Shown: positions 23,760 to 33,604 of the stretch, one piece after another
Position numbering within the stretch: the stretch's first letter is position 1
Layout: each line of letters starts with the position of its first letter
DNA from: Nematostella vectensis
Taxonomy: Eukaryota; Cnidaria; Anthozoa; Actiniaria; Edwardsiidae
Assembly: GCF_932526225.1 (NCBI RefSeq)
Contig: NC_064040.1
Coordinates: forward strand, 11,260,856-11,324,855
Length of the DNA stretch: 64,000 nucleotides
Reading direction: 5' to 3'
Made by a program: the position numbers and the translations under genes
The notes under the pieces: generated by a model
Told to the model about the DNA's origin: nothing
Database searches by the model: none
Seen by the model: only the letters and a program-made list of their open reading frames with translations

Positions 23760-24560
23760 CTTACGAATCAAAACACAGACACAAGCCACTGGGTATAACT
23801 ATGTATTTCATGACCTTTGCACAACTCCAAACCTCCTAAATCAAAAGACAGAATACAAGCCACTCGGTATAACTTTGTATTCAGGTATTAAATCTTCTTT
23901 ATACCAAACCTCCTGAATCAACAGATAGATACACGCCACTCGGTATAACTTTGTATTACATGGCCTTAACTCCAAACCTCCTGAATCAACAGACAGATAC
24001 AAGCCACTCGGTATAACTTTGTATTACATGGCCTTAACTCCAAACCTCCTGAATCAACAGATAGATACAAGCCACTCGGTATAACTTTGTATTACATGGC
24101 CTTAACTCCAAACCTCCTGAATCAACAGACAGATACAAGCCACTCGGTATAACTTTGTATTACATGGCCTTAACTCCAAACCTCCTGAATCAACAGACAG
24201 ATACAAGCCACTCGGTATAACTTTGTATTACATGGCCTTAACTCCAAACCTCCTGAATCAACAGACAGATACAAGCCACTCGGTATAACTTTGTATTACA
24301 TGGCCTTAACTCCAAACCTCCTGAATCAACAGACAGATACAAGCCACTCGGTATAACCTTGTATTACATGGCCTTAACTCCAAACCTCCTGAATCAACAG
24401 ACAGATACAAGCCACTCGGTATAACCTTGTATTACATGGCCTTAACTCCAAACCTCCTGAATCAACAGACAGATACAAGCCACTCGGTATAACTTTGTAT
24501 TACATGGCCTTAACTCCAAACCTCCTGAATCAACAGACAGATACAAGCCACTCGGTATGA
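23760..24560. repeat. 68-bp tandem array that duplicates a splice acceptor and exon start
   Basis: About ten good and two degenerate copies of a unit containing GTATTACATGGCCTTAACTC, ctccaaacctcctgaatcaacag and ACAGATACAAGCCACTCGGT. The last copy runs straight into the F5/8C-2 exon (start 24537), so every unit carries the polypyrimidine/AG acceptor plus the first 20 or so exon bases. The left arm has only three to four degenerate units, so the expansion happened in this arm. Confidence 0.93.
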
Positions 24561-24829
24561 CAAACGGCGCCATACCCAACAGTGCGTTAACATCTTCTAC
24601 CATGGCAGACTCCCAGGGACCAAACAATGCCCGTCTTTACTGGTTACATTTGGACGCCAAGACATGTTGGGTTCCCGCAGTTCAGGACACATCGCAATGG
24701 ATAAAGATAGATCTCGGCAGAACGACGCTTTTGACGGCAGTGGCCACACAGGGCTGCCCTCCTCTTGATACGGGCAAATCATTCGTGTGGACTTATAATC
24801 TGATAACTAGCCTAGACGGGGCGACGTAG
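24537..24829 (+). pseudogene. F5/8C-2 first exon, broken by a nonsense codon and a foldback
   Basis: Reads DRYKPLGMTNGAIPNSALTS and on to SLDGAT like the left exon, then TGG (Trp) has become TAG at 24827-24829. Immediately after, an inverted copy of the last 90 bp follows (24858-24948), so the normal 3' end is displaced. The usual donor (aaatgtgagtc) survives at about 24952, beyond the foldback. Confidence 0.88.
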
Positions 24830-24948
24830 ACGTATCAGTTATTCAACTGATCAGTTATTCAACTGATACGTCCACGTCGCCCCGTCTAGGCTAGTCATCA
24901 GATTATAAGTCCACACGAATGATTTGCCCGTATCAAGAGGAGGGCAGC
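24753..24948. repeat. Local inverted duplication (foldback) inside an exon
   Basis: GCTGCCCTCCTCTTGATACG at 24753 is repeated in reverse complement ending at 24948, arms about 90 bp each around a short centre with tandem TATTCAACTGATCAG. The inverted arm keeps the ancestral TGG codon (as GTCCACGTC) and a GATGAC where the forward arm has GATAAC. Confidence 0.92.
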
Positions 24949-25371
24949 GTACAAATGTGAGTCAAATTGCATTGCTCGCAGGCTATGATGACTAGTCTAG
25001 ATTGGGGTACTCAGGCGCGTGTACATAGAGGGGTGGGGGGGGGGGGGGAGGTGGCGAGGGATCCGGACCCCACCTTACTCATGTGACGAGATGAGTTTGA
25101 CTCCGGTTGACCGCTTCGTTGGTTTGTTAAAAAGACGATTGCTTTTATGTGTGTATTTGGATAGTTAGAGTTCCTAAATGTATCTAGTGAGCTAAGCAAA
25201 GCTAAAGATGCCAATTCGACGTTAATTGATCCGTTGGTCAGTGGATTACTACTCTGTACCCCACCCTGGGTTTTTCTTTAGACACGCCCCCTTCTACTAT
25301 GTCGATAAAATTAATAATGGTTCATATAAGACTTCTAGCCACGCTTCTTCTAAGTCATATGTAGTATCGTT

Positions 25372-25516
25372 GCAGGGCCTTTGCAGGGGTGGGGCACGTG
25401 CCCCCCTCTCGAAGGTTTTTAATGACCAGTAGGGGCGTGGCTGTGCCCTACAACTTTCTTGATGATTTGGACCGTGCCCCCCCCCCCTATTATTTCAAGG
25501 ACTGCCACGGCTCTGC
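25372..25516. repeat. Interspersed element 'GCAGAGCCGTGGCAGG' (right copy)
   Basis: Reverse-complement counterpart of 7209-7369, with GGGGCACGTGCCCCCCTCTC and TAGGGGCGTGGCTGTGCCCT. Its presence in both arms shows insertion before the inverted duplication. Confidence 0.7.
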
Positions 25517-25632
25517 TTTATTAAGAATGGTCAAAGACTGATGTTCATGTTGGTGCGTGGCGACTTGCCAAATAACCTTTACACAGGCAGTGTTCAGTTG
25601 TCTTTTTATACTTTAGTCATTCAAGGGAAACT

Positions 25633-26420
25633 GCAAACACCGGTAGCAAACGCTCGCGCACGCACTGAAAATCTTATTTCAAAGTAGCGCGCGCTGTATC
25701 CGAATTTATAAAACCCTATTTCAGTTTTGATCATGACATGATGGATATGGTTCCTTTGAAGTGTAAATACCACGAAACACTATTGGAATTTGTTTATAAA
25801 CTTCATTTCAATTTCATCATGTGAGATATCCGTGTGTCTGAGCAGGCCGAATGTGCACGCGCGGGCTTTGTTTCACCTCCGGTTCTAAGTTTTTTTGTCG
25901 CCAAATTATTTCAAAACTCAATATTTTTTCTGTATTCTTTTTTATTAAAACCTCCTTCATATAGTTAAGCATGGATTTAGCGTTAATCTAACAGAAACCA
26001 AAAATATATCAAATAATCTGGATTTCAGGACCTTTGAAAAATCATAAAAAACAATTACTCAATCTTTTCTAAAACGCATGCTTGGCTTAATGCACCCATC
26101 CCTCAAGATTCATGAAACGTATTCAATATTTGTTTTCGAGCAAAATTACTTTGAATATTTGCTTTTATCTTTATCTATGACGTCACATTATGACGTCGCG
26201 GGGTAACGTCATCATAATAGTCAGCACACTTTTGTTGGTCAAATTGGCAAATATCAGACCCTTATGACTTTCTACAAGGCTTTTATGCTATATTCAATTT
26301 TCCTTATCAACAGATGTCAGTCCGAAAATACCGTCATGCATCGCGCACTTCGTTTGGAGCGTGTTCTGGTAGTTGAAGTAGGTTTTTGTAGTAATTCTCG
26401 CGCAAGCTAATGGCTGGAAT
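25633..26420. other. Unrelated filler where the right arm lost 3.7 kb
   Basis: Homology to the left arm stops at 25632, sixteen bases into the second exon of F5/8C-2 (ctttag|TCATTCAAGGGAAACT), and resumes near 26420 in the intron after F5/8C-3. The DNA between has no counterpart in the left arm and no recognisable exon; F5/8C-3 is absent. Confidence 0.8.
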
Positions 26421-26865
26421 GGCTTATTCTCTGCTATAGAAGGTGAACTGTATTTGATTTTGATTTTGTGTTTGATTTCAACAGCTTGCGATGCAGGTTA
26501 GAATTTTTGTACCGTCTGAATATTTTTACTTTTTTCCCGTCTCTTGTTCACCGTGGCACCCTACTTGGTTATTCGACGTTCAAAATGTGTTGGCCGACAG
26601 CCGGCTTAATTTCAAACTTGGCAAAACAGTCTCTGGCACCACAAAGCAGGTCACACGTAATTTAAGAGTCCCGCTGTCTTCTCGGTGTCTATTTTGATTT
26701 ACATAAAACATTTCCCATTCTTGAAATAATATGGATAAAAATAGAATGCTTCTCTAAAAATGATTATCGCTCAGTTCGAAGCGCTTATGACGTCGCGTTT
26801 GAAGTCTGAACTTCGGGATTTTATCTGGACCGTCGCAGGTAGTATTGAAAGCGGTGGTCTCCCCT

Positions 26866-27008
26866 TGTTAGGGCTAGACAAAGCCAAACGGTCAGGGCTA
26901 GACAAAGCCAAACTTTTAAGGCTAGACAAAGCCAAACTTTTAAGGCTAGACAAAGCCAAACTGTTTGGGCTAGACAAAGCCAAACTGTTAGGGCAAGACA
27001 AAGCCAAA
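26866..27008. repeat. 24-bp tandem repeat, about six copies (right arm)
   Basis: Unit GGGCTAGACAAAGCCAAACT plus a variable gtta/tttaa join, reverse complement of the 17-copy left array. It ends about 30 bp before the CTLD acceptor at 27037. Confidence 0.9.
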
Positions 27009-27037
27009 TTTAGCCGTGCTTGTTTTGTTCGTTTCAG

Positions 27038-28015
27038 TTCCCGTTTGTCCCGAGGGCTGGGTTCCGTTCCGTGAAAGCTGCTATTTGTTCTACTTTGATC
27101 ATCAATCGACGATTGACAGCGATGAGGCGCGCACAGCCTGTCGGCTCGTGACGCAAACCTCGCCGACATACGGGACATACAGGAGCACCTTTTTTATGAA
27201 TACCCGGATTGAGCATAGGGCTGGTCATGTACCATATGTTATCGGGCGGATTAAGAGAAACAACAGGTATGGCGGTTATCTGTCGAACAGGGACACATAC
27301 AATCAATAAACAAGATTTTTTAATAAGGTTAAAGTTTAATATACTGCCAAAGAAGCTGTGATGCAGTCAGGCTCAGAGCTTTTTGGAAGAGCATTTTGTG
27401 AGCATTTTTGCGATTCACGTCCCGTTTCCGTCGTTGTAAAGTAAAGTAACAGTAAAGCGGAGCTCGGATCTTTGCAAATAAGGTCAGGCCAGTGGTGTGT
27501 GGGGGGGGGGGGGGGGGGGGAAGGGAGTATGTTATTTTAGATGTGTAATCCATAAAAGTTAATAACGACACAATCAAGTCGAGTACAGCTTGAGGATGTC
27601 TTCTATGGCTAAGTGGAAACTTTTTCTTAATTGACTGCAGTATCATTTGCAGGGGCGTAACCAGGGCCCCCCTTGAAGCAGCAAAAATACGGTAACTGTA
27701 TGCGACATTATCTGAAATACAGAATTAAATGCCTTGAAAAAGTCTCTTTTTGGCCCCCTCCTGTTAAAAATCCTGGCTACGCCGCTGATTTGGTCTGGGA
27801 AGCTTTAAAAACGTTGCGTTGCTCTAGTTCTCTGTTACTCTAACTATCGGCAGGTGGGAATGGTGGCGCAGCATCGTAGATTCCATGGGCAGACGGTCAA
27901 CCTCAAGAACAAGTAAATAAAATTTGTGCAAGGAACAACATAGGCGAAATACATGACCACTACTGAAGCGATCGATACACTACGGCAGCAATCTGCAAAA
28001 AGCCAGCTACAGGCG
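27038..28015 (+). pseudogene. C-type lectin domain exons, frameshifted (right arm)
   Basis: Exon 27038-27266 has the same length as its left partner but a 1-base loss (CGG|CTCGTG for CGGGCTCGTG) and a later 1-base gain (ACCTTTTTTATG), so about 17 residues are read in the wrong frame; its donor weakened from gtaagg to gtatgg. Exon 27854-28015 has lost 11 bp after GGGAATGG (162 bp versus 173) and, in the ancestral frame, TGG became TAG and the TGT of a conserved Cys became TGA. The domain cannot be made. Confidence 0.88.
27650..27787. mobile_element. MITE relative with CAGGGGCGTAACCAGGG ends, private to the right arm
   Basis: The ends CAGGGGCGTAACCAGG and CCTGGCTACGCCGCTG are inverted; ATTTG flanks both sides as a possible target duplication. 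It is the same family as 5573-5730 and is absent from the corresponding intron of the left arm, so it is a later insertion. Confidence 0.7.
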
Positions 28016-28109
28016 GTGAGCAAGTCAATCAATAAATAAAGTTACAAAAGTGCTAAGTTGTTAGTGAAGCGAATATTATATCTTCGAACCATTACGCGAT
28101 TACAAGGAT

Positions 28110-28680
28110 GATGATTTCTCGAAGAGGATGATAATGACGACGACGACGGCGATGATGATGATGATAACGAAGATGATGAAAATGATGATGACACGGTAAT
28201 GATGATAATGGATAATGTTGAAAATGATGATAATGATAACAATAACGATAATGATAACGATTATCATAAATCCCGAATAATGTTGATGATGATGATGGTG
28301 TAATCATGACGATAATGGTGATCATGGTAATGTTGATGATGGTAATGATGATGATAATGATCATGATGGTAATGATGAGGGATGATAATAATGGTAATGA
28401 TGATGAAAATAATTATAACGATAATCATAATGATAAGGATGCTGATAATAAAAATAATGATGATGGTGATAACAATAATAATGATAAATGTGGTTATAAG
28501 GATGATGATTATGATGATTACGATAATGATGATAACGAAGATGATATAACGTGTCTAGGTATCATAGTAATGGTCATGTTAACAAAAGATCATGTTGATG
28601 GAGGTAGCGATGATAATATTGATGGCGATGATAATGATGACGTGATAGGGGTAATGAGGATGAATATGATGTTGCTGGCG
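28110..28680. repeat. GAT/AAT-rich degenerate microsatellite (right arm)
   Basis: Imperfect GATGAT, GATAAT and ATGGTA motifs fill the intron between CTLD and Ig exons. A long frame runs through it into the Ig exon, but it is low-complexity and not coding. Confidence 0.85.
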
Positions 28681-28688
28681 GTTAACAG

Positions 28689-28960
28689 TTCCATGATTCT
28701 CTTTGGTACTCCTGTTATCTTTTCTCCCCTCCCGGACGTTGACGCCTACGAAAACAAGACTATTACCCTCCAGTGCCAGGCCATCGGTGACGCGGTCATC
28801 AGCATCGCCTGGTTACACAATGATACTCTGGTTCAGAACAGGTCCGTCAATACTGCGCTTGTCATCAGCAAGATACCGCTGAACATGAGCGGAAGTTGGC
28901 GATGTGTGGCGTCAAATCATCTAGGATCACAAAACAAAACTTTCTTTGTCGGTGTTAAAA
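28689..28960 (+). CDS. Ig domain exon (right copy, intact)
   Basis: Open Ig domain with TLQCQAIGDAV, IAWLHNDTLVQ and GSWRCVASNH, donor gtaagt at 28961. The acceptor differs from the left copy: here ttaacag precedes TTCCATG, while the left copy uses tttgtag directly before GGTTCTTTGG. Intact although exons upstream are broken. Confidence 0.75.
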
Positions 28961-29356
28961 GTAAGTAACTTTGTTGACCAACTACAAAATAAGGCAGCAA
29001 GTAAAAAAAAAAGTTGGCCAACAGCTTAAGCGCTTCGGAGGTCTTCGGAATGCTTGGCTGGTACCGACTAGTCGTAAAGAGACTAATATATAAGGCCGCC
29101 AATGTACTGTACGGACGGACGGACGGTAGCACGTAGATATCTATTTTTGTCTGTTTCTTCACTACCAGAAAAAATAAATCCATTGAACATCATCCCCTTT
29201 TTGGATTTATTGTTGATTTGTGAAGCCTTCTTCCAGAAGTAACCAAAGGTTGCACGTATTCCAAAACAATATCGATGCTCTCTTATGACTTCTCAGAATT
29301 TCTTAGATCATTTTATTGTTTTGATAAATTTATTTTAAGGTTTTTTTTTCCTGCAG

Positions 29357-29746
29357 AGCCATCAGATTTGTGTGTTCGGTTCAATACTTTGAGCGATGCG
29401 ACCCGTTTCCATAGCTACAAGACAACGTCTACTGCTCAAAGTGATGCCTTCTTAAACCGGACTGACTGGTATGCCTTCAAGAGTCCAACCGGTTATTACC
29501 AGCTGCTAACCTCCTGTGCGCCCGCAAACCGATGCAATGCGGTCGCCACTGGTTGGCTCAGAGGAAAACACCCGACAACTGCAGATGGCGTCGTGACGCG
29601 TACTGTGTGCTTCCATAGAAACGGTGACTGTTGCCATAGTAGCGTAAAGGTGCAAGTGCGCAACTGTGTGAATCAATATGTGTACAAGCTGGTTCCGCCG
29701 GATGAGCCGCTGACCGCAAGATACTGTACCGAGGACCATGTAGAGG
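29357..29746 (+). CDS. D8C (uromodulin/GP2-type eight-cysteine) domain exon
   Basis: A phase 1-1 exon after a strong acceptor (tttttttttcctgcag). It begins PSDLCVRFNTLSDATRF, then WYAFKSPTGYYQLLTSC, NRCNAVATGWLRGKHPTTAD, GVVTRTVCFHRNGDCCHS, VQVRNC, YVYKLVPP and RYC. This order of W..F, SC..NRC, GWL.G.HP, RTVCFH, CC and VQV.NC is the conserved D8C module found beside EGF/ZP domains in uromodulin and GP2. The donor is placed at GAGG|gtgact, which keeps phase 1; reading on would reach a stop at 29802. Confidence 0.8.
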
Positions 29747-30071
29747 GTGACTCTGATGACGTGACTCTGATGACGATCAAATCTCAAGTCAGGAGCAATT
29801 AGAAATAGAACATTGCCTTTTTGCCTTTATTGCGCTATATAAGCAGTTTTGTTTGTTTGGGAGAATTCGGGAGCAGATCAGAAGAGCACTATAGGTCGTA
29901 GGTTTAGATTGCTCGAGGAAATTTTGTGATGTTTTATGGTTACGTTCATAGCGCTATAAAATGGTACGTCGGCGATAAAAAGCGTGGGTACAATCACATT
30001 CATTTTTTCACTTTTATTTTCATATCGCTAAATCTATCTTATTCATACGCCATGCTTGCTTTTCTCCCTAG

Positions 30072-30358
30072 AAGCTGACCCCACACACAACCGGCTATTC
30101 CAGCTCTACCCAGTCCCCGCACGCCTCCAGCCCAGTCACGTGCTCGATCAGGTATATGACGTCATTAATGAAATGATCTGCCTCAAAATGTGCCTTCTAT
30201 ATGCTGATTGCAAGTCGTTTAGCCACAGTGCGGCGGTCAGGGAATGCCAGATGTACAACACAACCGCTGATGATGCTGCTGGCGTCTCCAACCTAGACCA
30301 CGGCTTCCGACACTACTTTTCTCACGAGCAAAATCAAGCGGTGTTCATACACCCTTGA
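30072..30358 (+). CDS. PAN/apple-like domain exon, C-terminal end of the modular protein
   Basis: After acceptor ctccctag the frame reads EADPTHNRLFQLYPVPARL, then ICLKMCLLYADCKSFSH, VRECQMYN and GFRHYFSHEQ to a TGA. The C-x-x-x-C ... C-x-S-F ... C-x-x-Y spacing is that of PAN modules, which mediate protein or carbohydrate binding. Entry phase 1 agrees with the D8C exon. A polyadenylation signal AATAAA lies 160 bp downstream. Confidence 0.75.
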
Positions 30359-30521
30359 AGAAAGAAGGGGAATATAAGCAAGCACGTTTTTCTTGATGGT
30401 AGTCGGCAATCGGAAGCTCAACGTTTCCCCTTATGATAATTTGCTCCAACCCAATTTAGATAGAAGCATCTGCTCTATCGCCTTTAATTCAAAAACCTGT
30501 TAACCTTGGGTAGCGTTGAAA

Positions 30522-30527
30522 AATAAA
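30522..30527 (+). terminator. Polyadenylation signal AATAAA for the modular gene
   Basis: AATAAA in an A-rich stretch about 164 bp after the PAN stop codon; first good match on the plus strand. Confidence 0.5.
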
Positions 30528-30539
30528 GAAAAAAAAATA

Positions 30540-31935
30540 AGAAAAATAAGAAGAAAAAAATACTTCTTCTTGCTGCCGTCAATCGTCCCGAAACGTCTTA
30601 TTTAAAGTGATGATCCTTTCAGCTGCCATTTAGTGGAATCGAAGCTTAAACCAAGGTATAAGAAGAAAGCAAAACCATTTTCATCGTCACAAAATTTTGT
30701 AAGCTTTGCAATATCGATTGAATTTGGTAAATTGGATATAACGATGTGGCGGGTGATACCCCCCCCCCCCCACAACTACAGTGGCGGCGGGCTGTAAACC
30801 CCCCCCCTCCCACACACACACAGTTGTTGCAACATACACTTGATACACTGTCTATGCGAGCCAATCACAATCCGTATATTTGGGTCGCGACCGTTTCATG
30901 GTATATAGTCTCCTTTTGCAGTACGCGGATTTGTAAGTCGTTGTGGCCTTTAGACTCCTTGCTGATCAAATAAAAAGTTAATTAACAAGAAATTCTTTAT
31001 TAAAATACACATATTCAAGACGTGTTTAGCTATTGTCTAACTAGAGGTTTATTAGAGGGTGTGACGGTGGGATAGGCTGAGATGATGATAAAGGAAGGAA
31101 TTCTTTCTGGACAATGGCCAACCTCATCAACCATTCATACAAAAAAAAATTGATGTTTTCCCTCTCGTTTTTTTAAGACACTGCGTAGTTATGGATGCGT
31201 CTAACAACGCTAAGCGAAACTTAAAGAAAGCCAATCACGCCGTCATTTTACGCTTCCGCACAATACCGACTCAAGAAGAAGAAGAGAAGAAGACACTCAA
31301 AGAATCCATTTCCATCGGCTAATTCAAGCAAGGGACTGATATTATTTGAATCAAATATGTGACCCTCCATGGGAAAACGCACAATTTTTTTTTCCGCGCG
31401 AAGGTCCAAAATACACGCCTAAGGCACGGAATTTCTTTCCGTTCTTATTTCGTTAAAAGGAGGGAAGGGGGCTGCTAAGTTAAAAAATTGCGTCGCTCCC
31501 CTTATTTATAGCACAAAACATGTTGACCCTCCCCCAAAAGGCGACCAAAATTGAGACCCTCCTCAAGGACAAAAAAAACTAAATACACCAACTTATTGGT
31601 CTTTGTAAATTCGATCGTATTGGTTACTTACTCATGGACCTGTGGTTCTTCTGCCGTTGTGCAGATCCACTTGGAAATGCATTTAACTACCAACGCGAAG
31701 GCGTCAACCGGAGTCGAACGCATCTCGTCACATGAGCAGGGTGGGGTCCCGACCCCCCTGGACAAGCGGCATAGTAAAGAAGCTAAGCTCACCCATACTC
31801 ACGAAAGGGTTCACGATTACCATATTAGTTTACTAGAAATGGCTAAAGTGGGAGGACCTAGCAGAACATCTAAATTCGCCGAAATGGGGGGCGCTTTATC
31901 CTGCAACTCTTTTGGAGAATGTCTGCAATTGAGCG
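30540..31935. other. Intergenic; no gene seen
   Basis: C-runs and short repeats. At 31680-31770 a phrase (AACCGGAGTCGAACGCATCT ... gggtggggtcccgaccccc) matches 7620-7690 and 25050-25110, so it is another interspersed repeat. The 137-codon frame across 31551-31964 runs through this repeat and a MITE end and is rejected as a gene. Confidence 0.55.
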
Positions 31936-32168
31936 CACAGGTAGCCCAGAATCATTACTTCTGACGATTTACTAGATATATGGTGACTTTTGAGAGTAGG
32001 ATTTTTTATCTTAAATCTAAATAAAATCTTAATAAAATTTCTTGAAATACTAACAGTGTTTGCTTGGTGTCCTTAATGTTCTTCTGACCGAGTTTCAGCG
32101 ATTTTCGTTGGGTTTAACTAGCCTTTTACCAGCCATACATATGGCATATCGATCCTGGGCTACCTGTG
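31936..32168. mobile_element. MITE with CACAGGTAGCCCAG ends and 7-bp target duplication
   Basis: The ends CACAGGTAGCCCAG and CTGGGCTACCTGTG are inverted. Flanks TTGAGCG and CTGAGCG are a 7-bp duplication with one change. Same family as the perfectly flanked copy at 61983-62288. Confidence 0.8.
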
Positions 32169-32169
32169 C

Positions 32170-32426
32170 TGAGCGTCGACTTTAGTGCTCCAAAGATCCT
32201 TCGCTGTCGAGTCCACGCATGTGGGAGCCACATGCGACTTGGCATGCTCCAGCTCGTACTCCGAGAACTCCACCATAACATTCACTAGAGATGACACCAT
32301 AACATTCACTAGAGATGACACTAAACACAGTCCCAGGATATACGGGAATGTGGGAATGATCAGGTGACAGAGGTTGTAGGAATAAATTCTTAATTTCTCC
32401 ACTCGCGATCTTATGTAACGAAACAA
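32170..32426 (-). pseudogene. Unrecognised coding-like fragment next to a MITE insertion
   Basis: On the minus strand a frame reads LIIPTFPYILGLCLVSSLV, then a 24-bp tandem duplication (SSLVNVMV twice), EFSEYELEHAKSHVAPTC and DLWSTKVDAQ, where the MITE at 31936-32168 interrupts it. Without the MITE the frame would run on for about ten codons. The composition looks protein-like, but I do not recognise the family. Possibly a dead gene fragment. Confidence 0.25.
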
Positions 32427-32899
32427 ACTTCTGCCAGAAGTTTATAACCGTTTTTATGAGAACTTGGGCAATGTTGTATTTTTAAAGTCACACTATGAAA
32501 GTATTTTCCCAGGTTAATTCTTTCGATGTAAAAGTACAATAGTTATGCTTGGGATTAAAATTTGGGCAACGTTAAAATAAAGACTTTATTTTTGCCAACT
32601 CAATCAGCAAAAGGAAGTTTTATTAGGCAAACGTGTTGTTGGTAGGGCGGGGGCTTTTTGTAACTTGCGGAACCCCCCTCCGTTCCGTCCGGGGTCCTGT
32701 TCCTAGAAAGCAAGGAATGCCAACTCAGAGATAAACAACGTTTTATCCAATCAAATATCCCAATAGCCATACTCGCTGGGCTGCCAGTGCTGAAAAACGC
32801 AAGACTAGTTCCAGTACCGCGCGGTTAAACCAGCCTTTTGTTTTGAAATGGCGGCTTTTTACCGGCGAACTGTCACATTTTGGCGAATGCTAAGAAAAC

Positions 32900-33150
32900 T
32901 ACACCAAACCTAAGACTATAATTTTCTTTAGGACTCCCTCATTATCACACAAATCTGTCATCTTTTGTACAGTATGTTTTAATGCTGTACAGTTAGTCAA
33001 ATCAGCGAGTGAAGTCAGCCTTTCGTACCTTTTCTCGAACGATTCAACACTACGATTGTGCTTGTTTTCGCCAGAACACGCGCATACGTTATTCAGCACT
33101 GTCCGCTGGGCTAGCACTAGCCTGCTTTCTGAGAAAAATTCTAAGAACAT
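32900..33150 (-). repeat. Interspersed repeat shared with 5040-5100 and 5975-6105
   Basis: GCACAATCGTAGTGTTGAAT and 'ctaaagatacgaaaggctcacttcagtcgctg'-like phrases occur both here and, in two pieces, in the left arm. An 83-codon minus-strand frame crosses it but shows no known motif. Confidence 0.5.
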
Positions 33151-33331
33151 CTTTCTAAGAACCTTTCTTAGAACCAGGCCCAGCTCTTACGACCATATAA
33201 CCAAATACCCAAATCAAGAACTACTCGTTTACACTCGACTTTGGATTATCGTATTACTCTAGCGAGCAGTCCAACCCAGTACACTGTCTACTCACACATA
33301 CACAATATTTTGTTGGTTGACAAGTAATCAC

Positions 33332-33604
33332 TAAGGCCCTGGCCAAACGAGGACACATGTGGCCTGCAACATTGGGGGAAAATGTTTCCTAAATGTTTCC
33401 GAGGATGGCCAACCAGTCACGAAACATCGGGAAACATGTTTACGCACGATTGAAAACATGTTTCTTTCTTGTGTGGAAACATTTTTTGTGTCCTGGACAC
33501 AAAATTTGTGGTGCACAACAATGTTTCTATGGTGCCCAAACTAGGAAACATCGAGGAAACATGCGCACGGACAACATGTTTCCGGCAACATTGGCCTGGG
33601 CCTA
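33332..33604. mobile_element. MITE-like element, AGGCCCTGGCCAA ends, rich in GGAAACATGTTTCC
   Basis: The left end AGGCCCTGGCCAAACGAGGA and reverse complement of the right end AGGCCCAGGCCAATGTTGCC are inverted. The interior repeats AAACATGTTTC-type palindromes at short spacing. No transposase. Confidence 0.7.

Larger units (their letters stand above)
22674..29255. repeat. Right arm of the large inverted duplication
   Basis: This is the reverse-complement partner of 1-9736. Homology begins at TAAATCTGCCGTGTGG near 22674 and runs past the sequence matching base 1 of the window (GAAGCCTTCTTCCAGA near 29222). It lacks the block matching 3340-7090, replaced by about 790 bp of unrelated DNA (25633-26420). 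It carries an expanded 68-bp array, a local foldback and a MITE (27650-27787) that the left arm lacks. Confidence 0.93.
22891..30358 (+). pseudogene. Decaying duplicate of the F5/8C-CTLD-Ig-D8C-PAN gene
   Basis: Recognisable exons: F5/8C-1 22891-23201 and 23505-23643 (intact), F5/8C-2 24537 onward (nonsense at 24827), its second half 25617-25632 (cut off after about 16 bp), CTLD 27038-27266 and 27854-28015 (frameshifts), Ig 28689-28960 (intact), D8C 29357-29746 and PAN 30072-30358 (both intact with stop). Splice phases still agree (phase 1 between domains). The breaks make a full-length product impossible from this copy, though a transcript that starts late could still use Ig-D8C-PAN. No signal-peptide exon was found 5' of 22891; the satellite lies there. 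Confidence 0.8.

Noticed and set aside
23880..24560. CRISPR-like regular repeats
   Set aside because: The 68-bp units are contiguous with no unique spacers, and the sequence is animal DNA with a splice acceptor in each unit.
28306..28968. A 220-codon frame with a Met/Asp-rich start fused to the Ig domain
   Set aside because: The first half is a GAT/AAT microsatellite; the Ig exon has its own acceptor and phase.
31551..31964. A 137-codon plus-strand frame
   Set aside because: It crosses an interspersed repeat also found at 7620-7690 and 25050-25110 and ends inside a MITE.
33044..33150. An 83-codon minus-strand frame
   Set aside because: The DNA is an interspersed repeat shared with 5040-5100 and 5975-6105; no protein motif.
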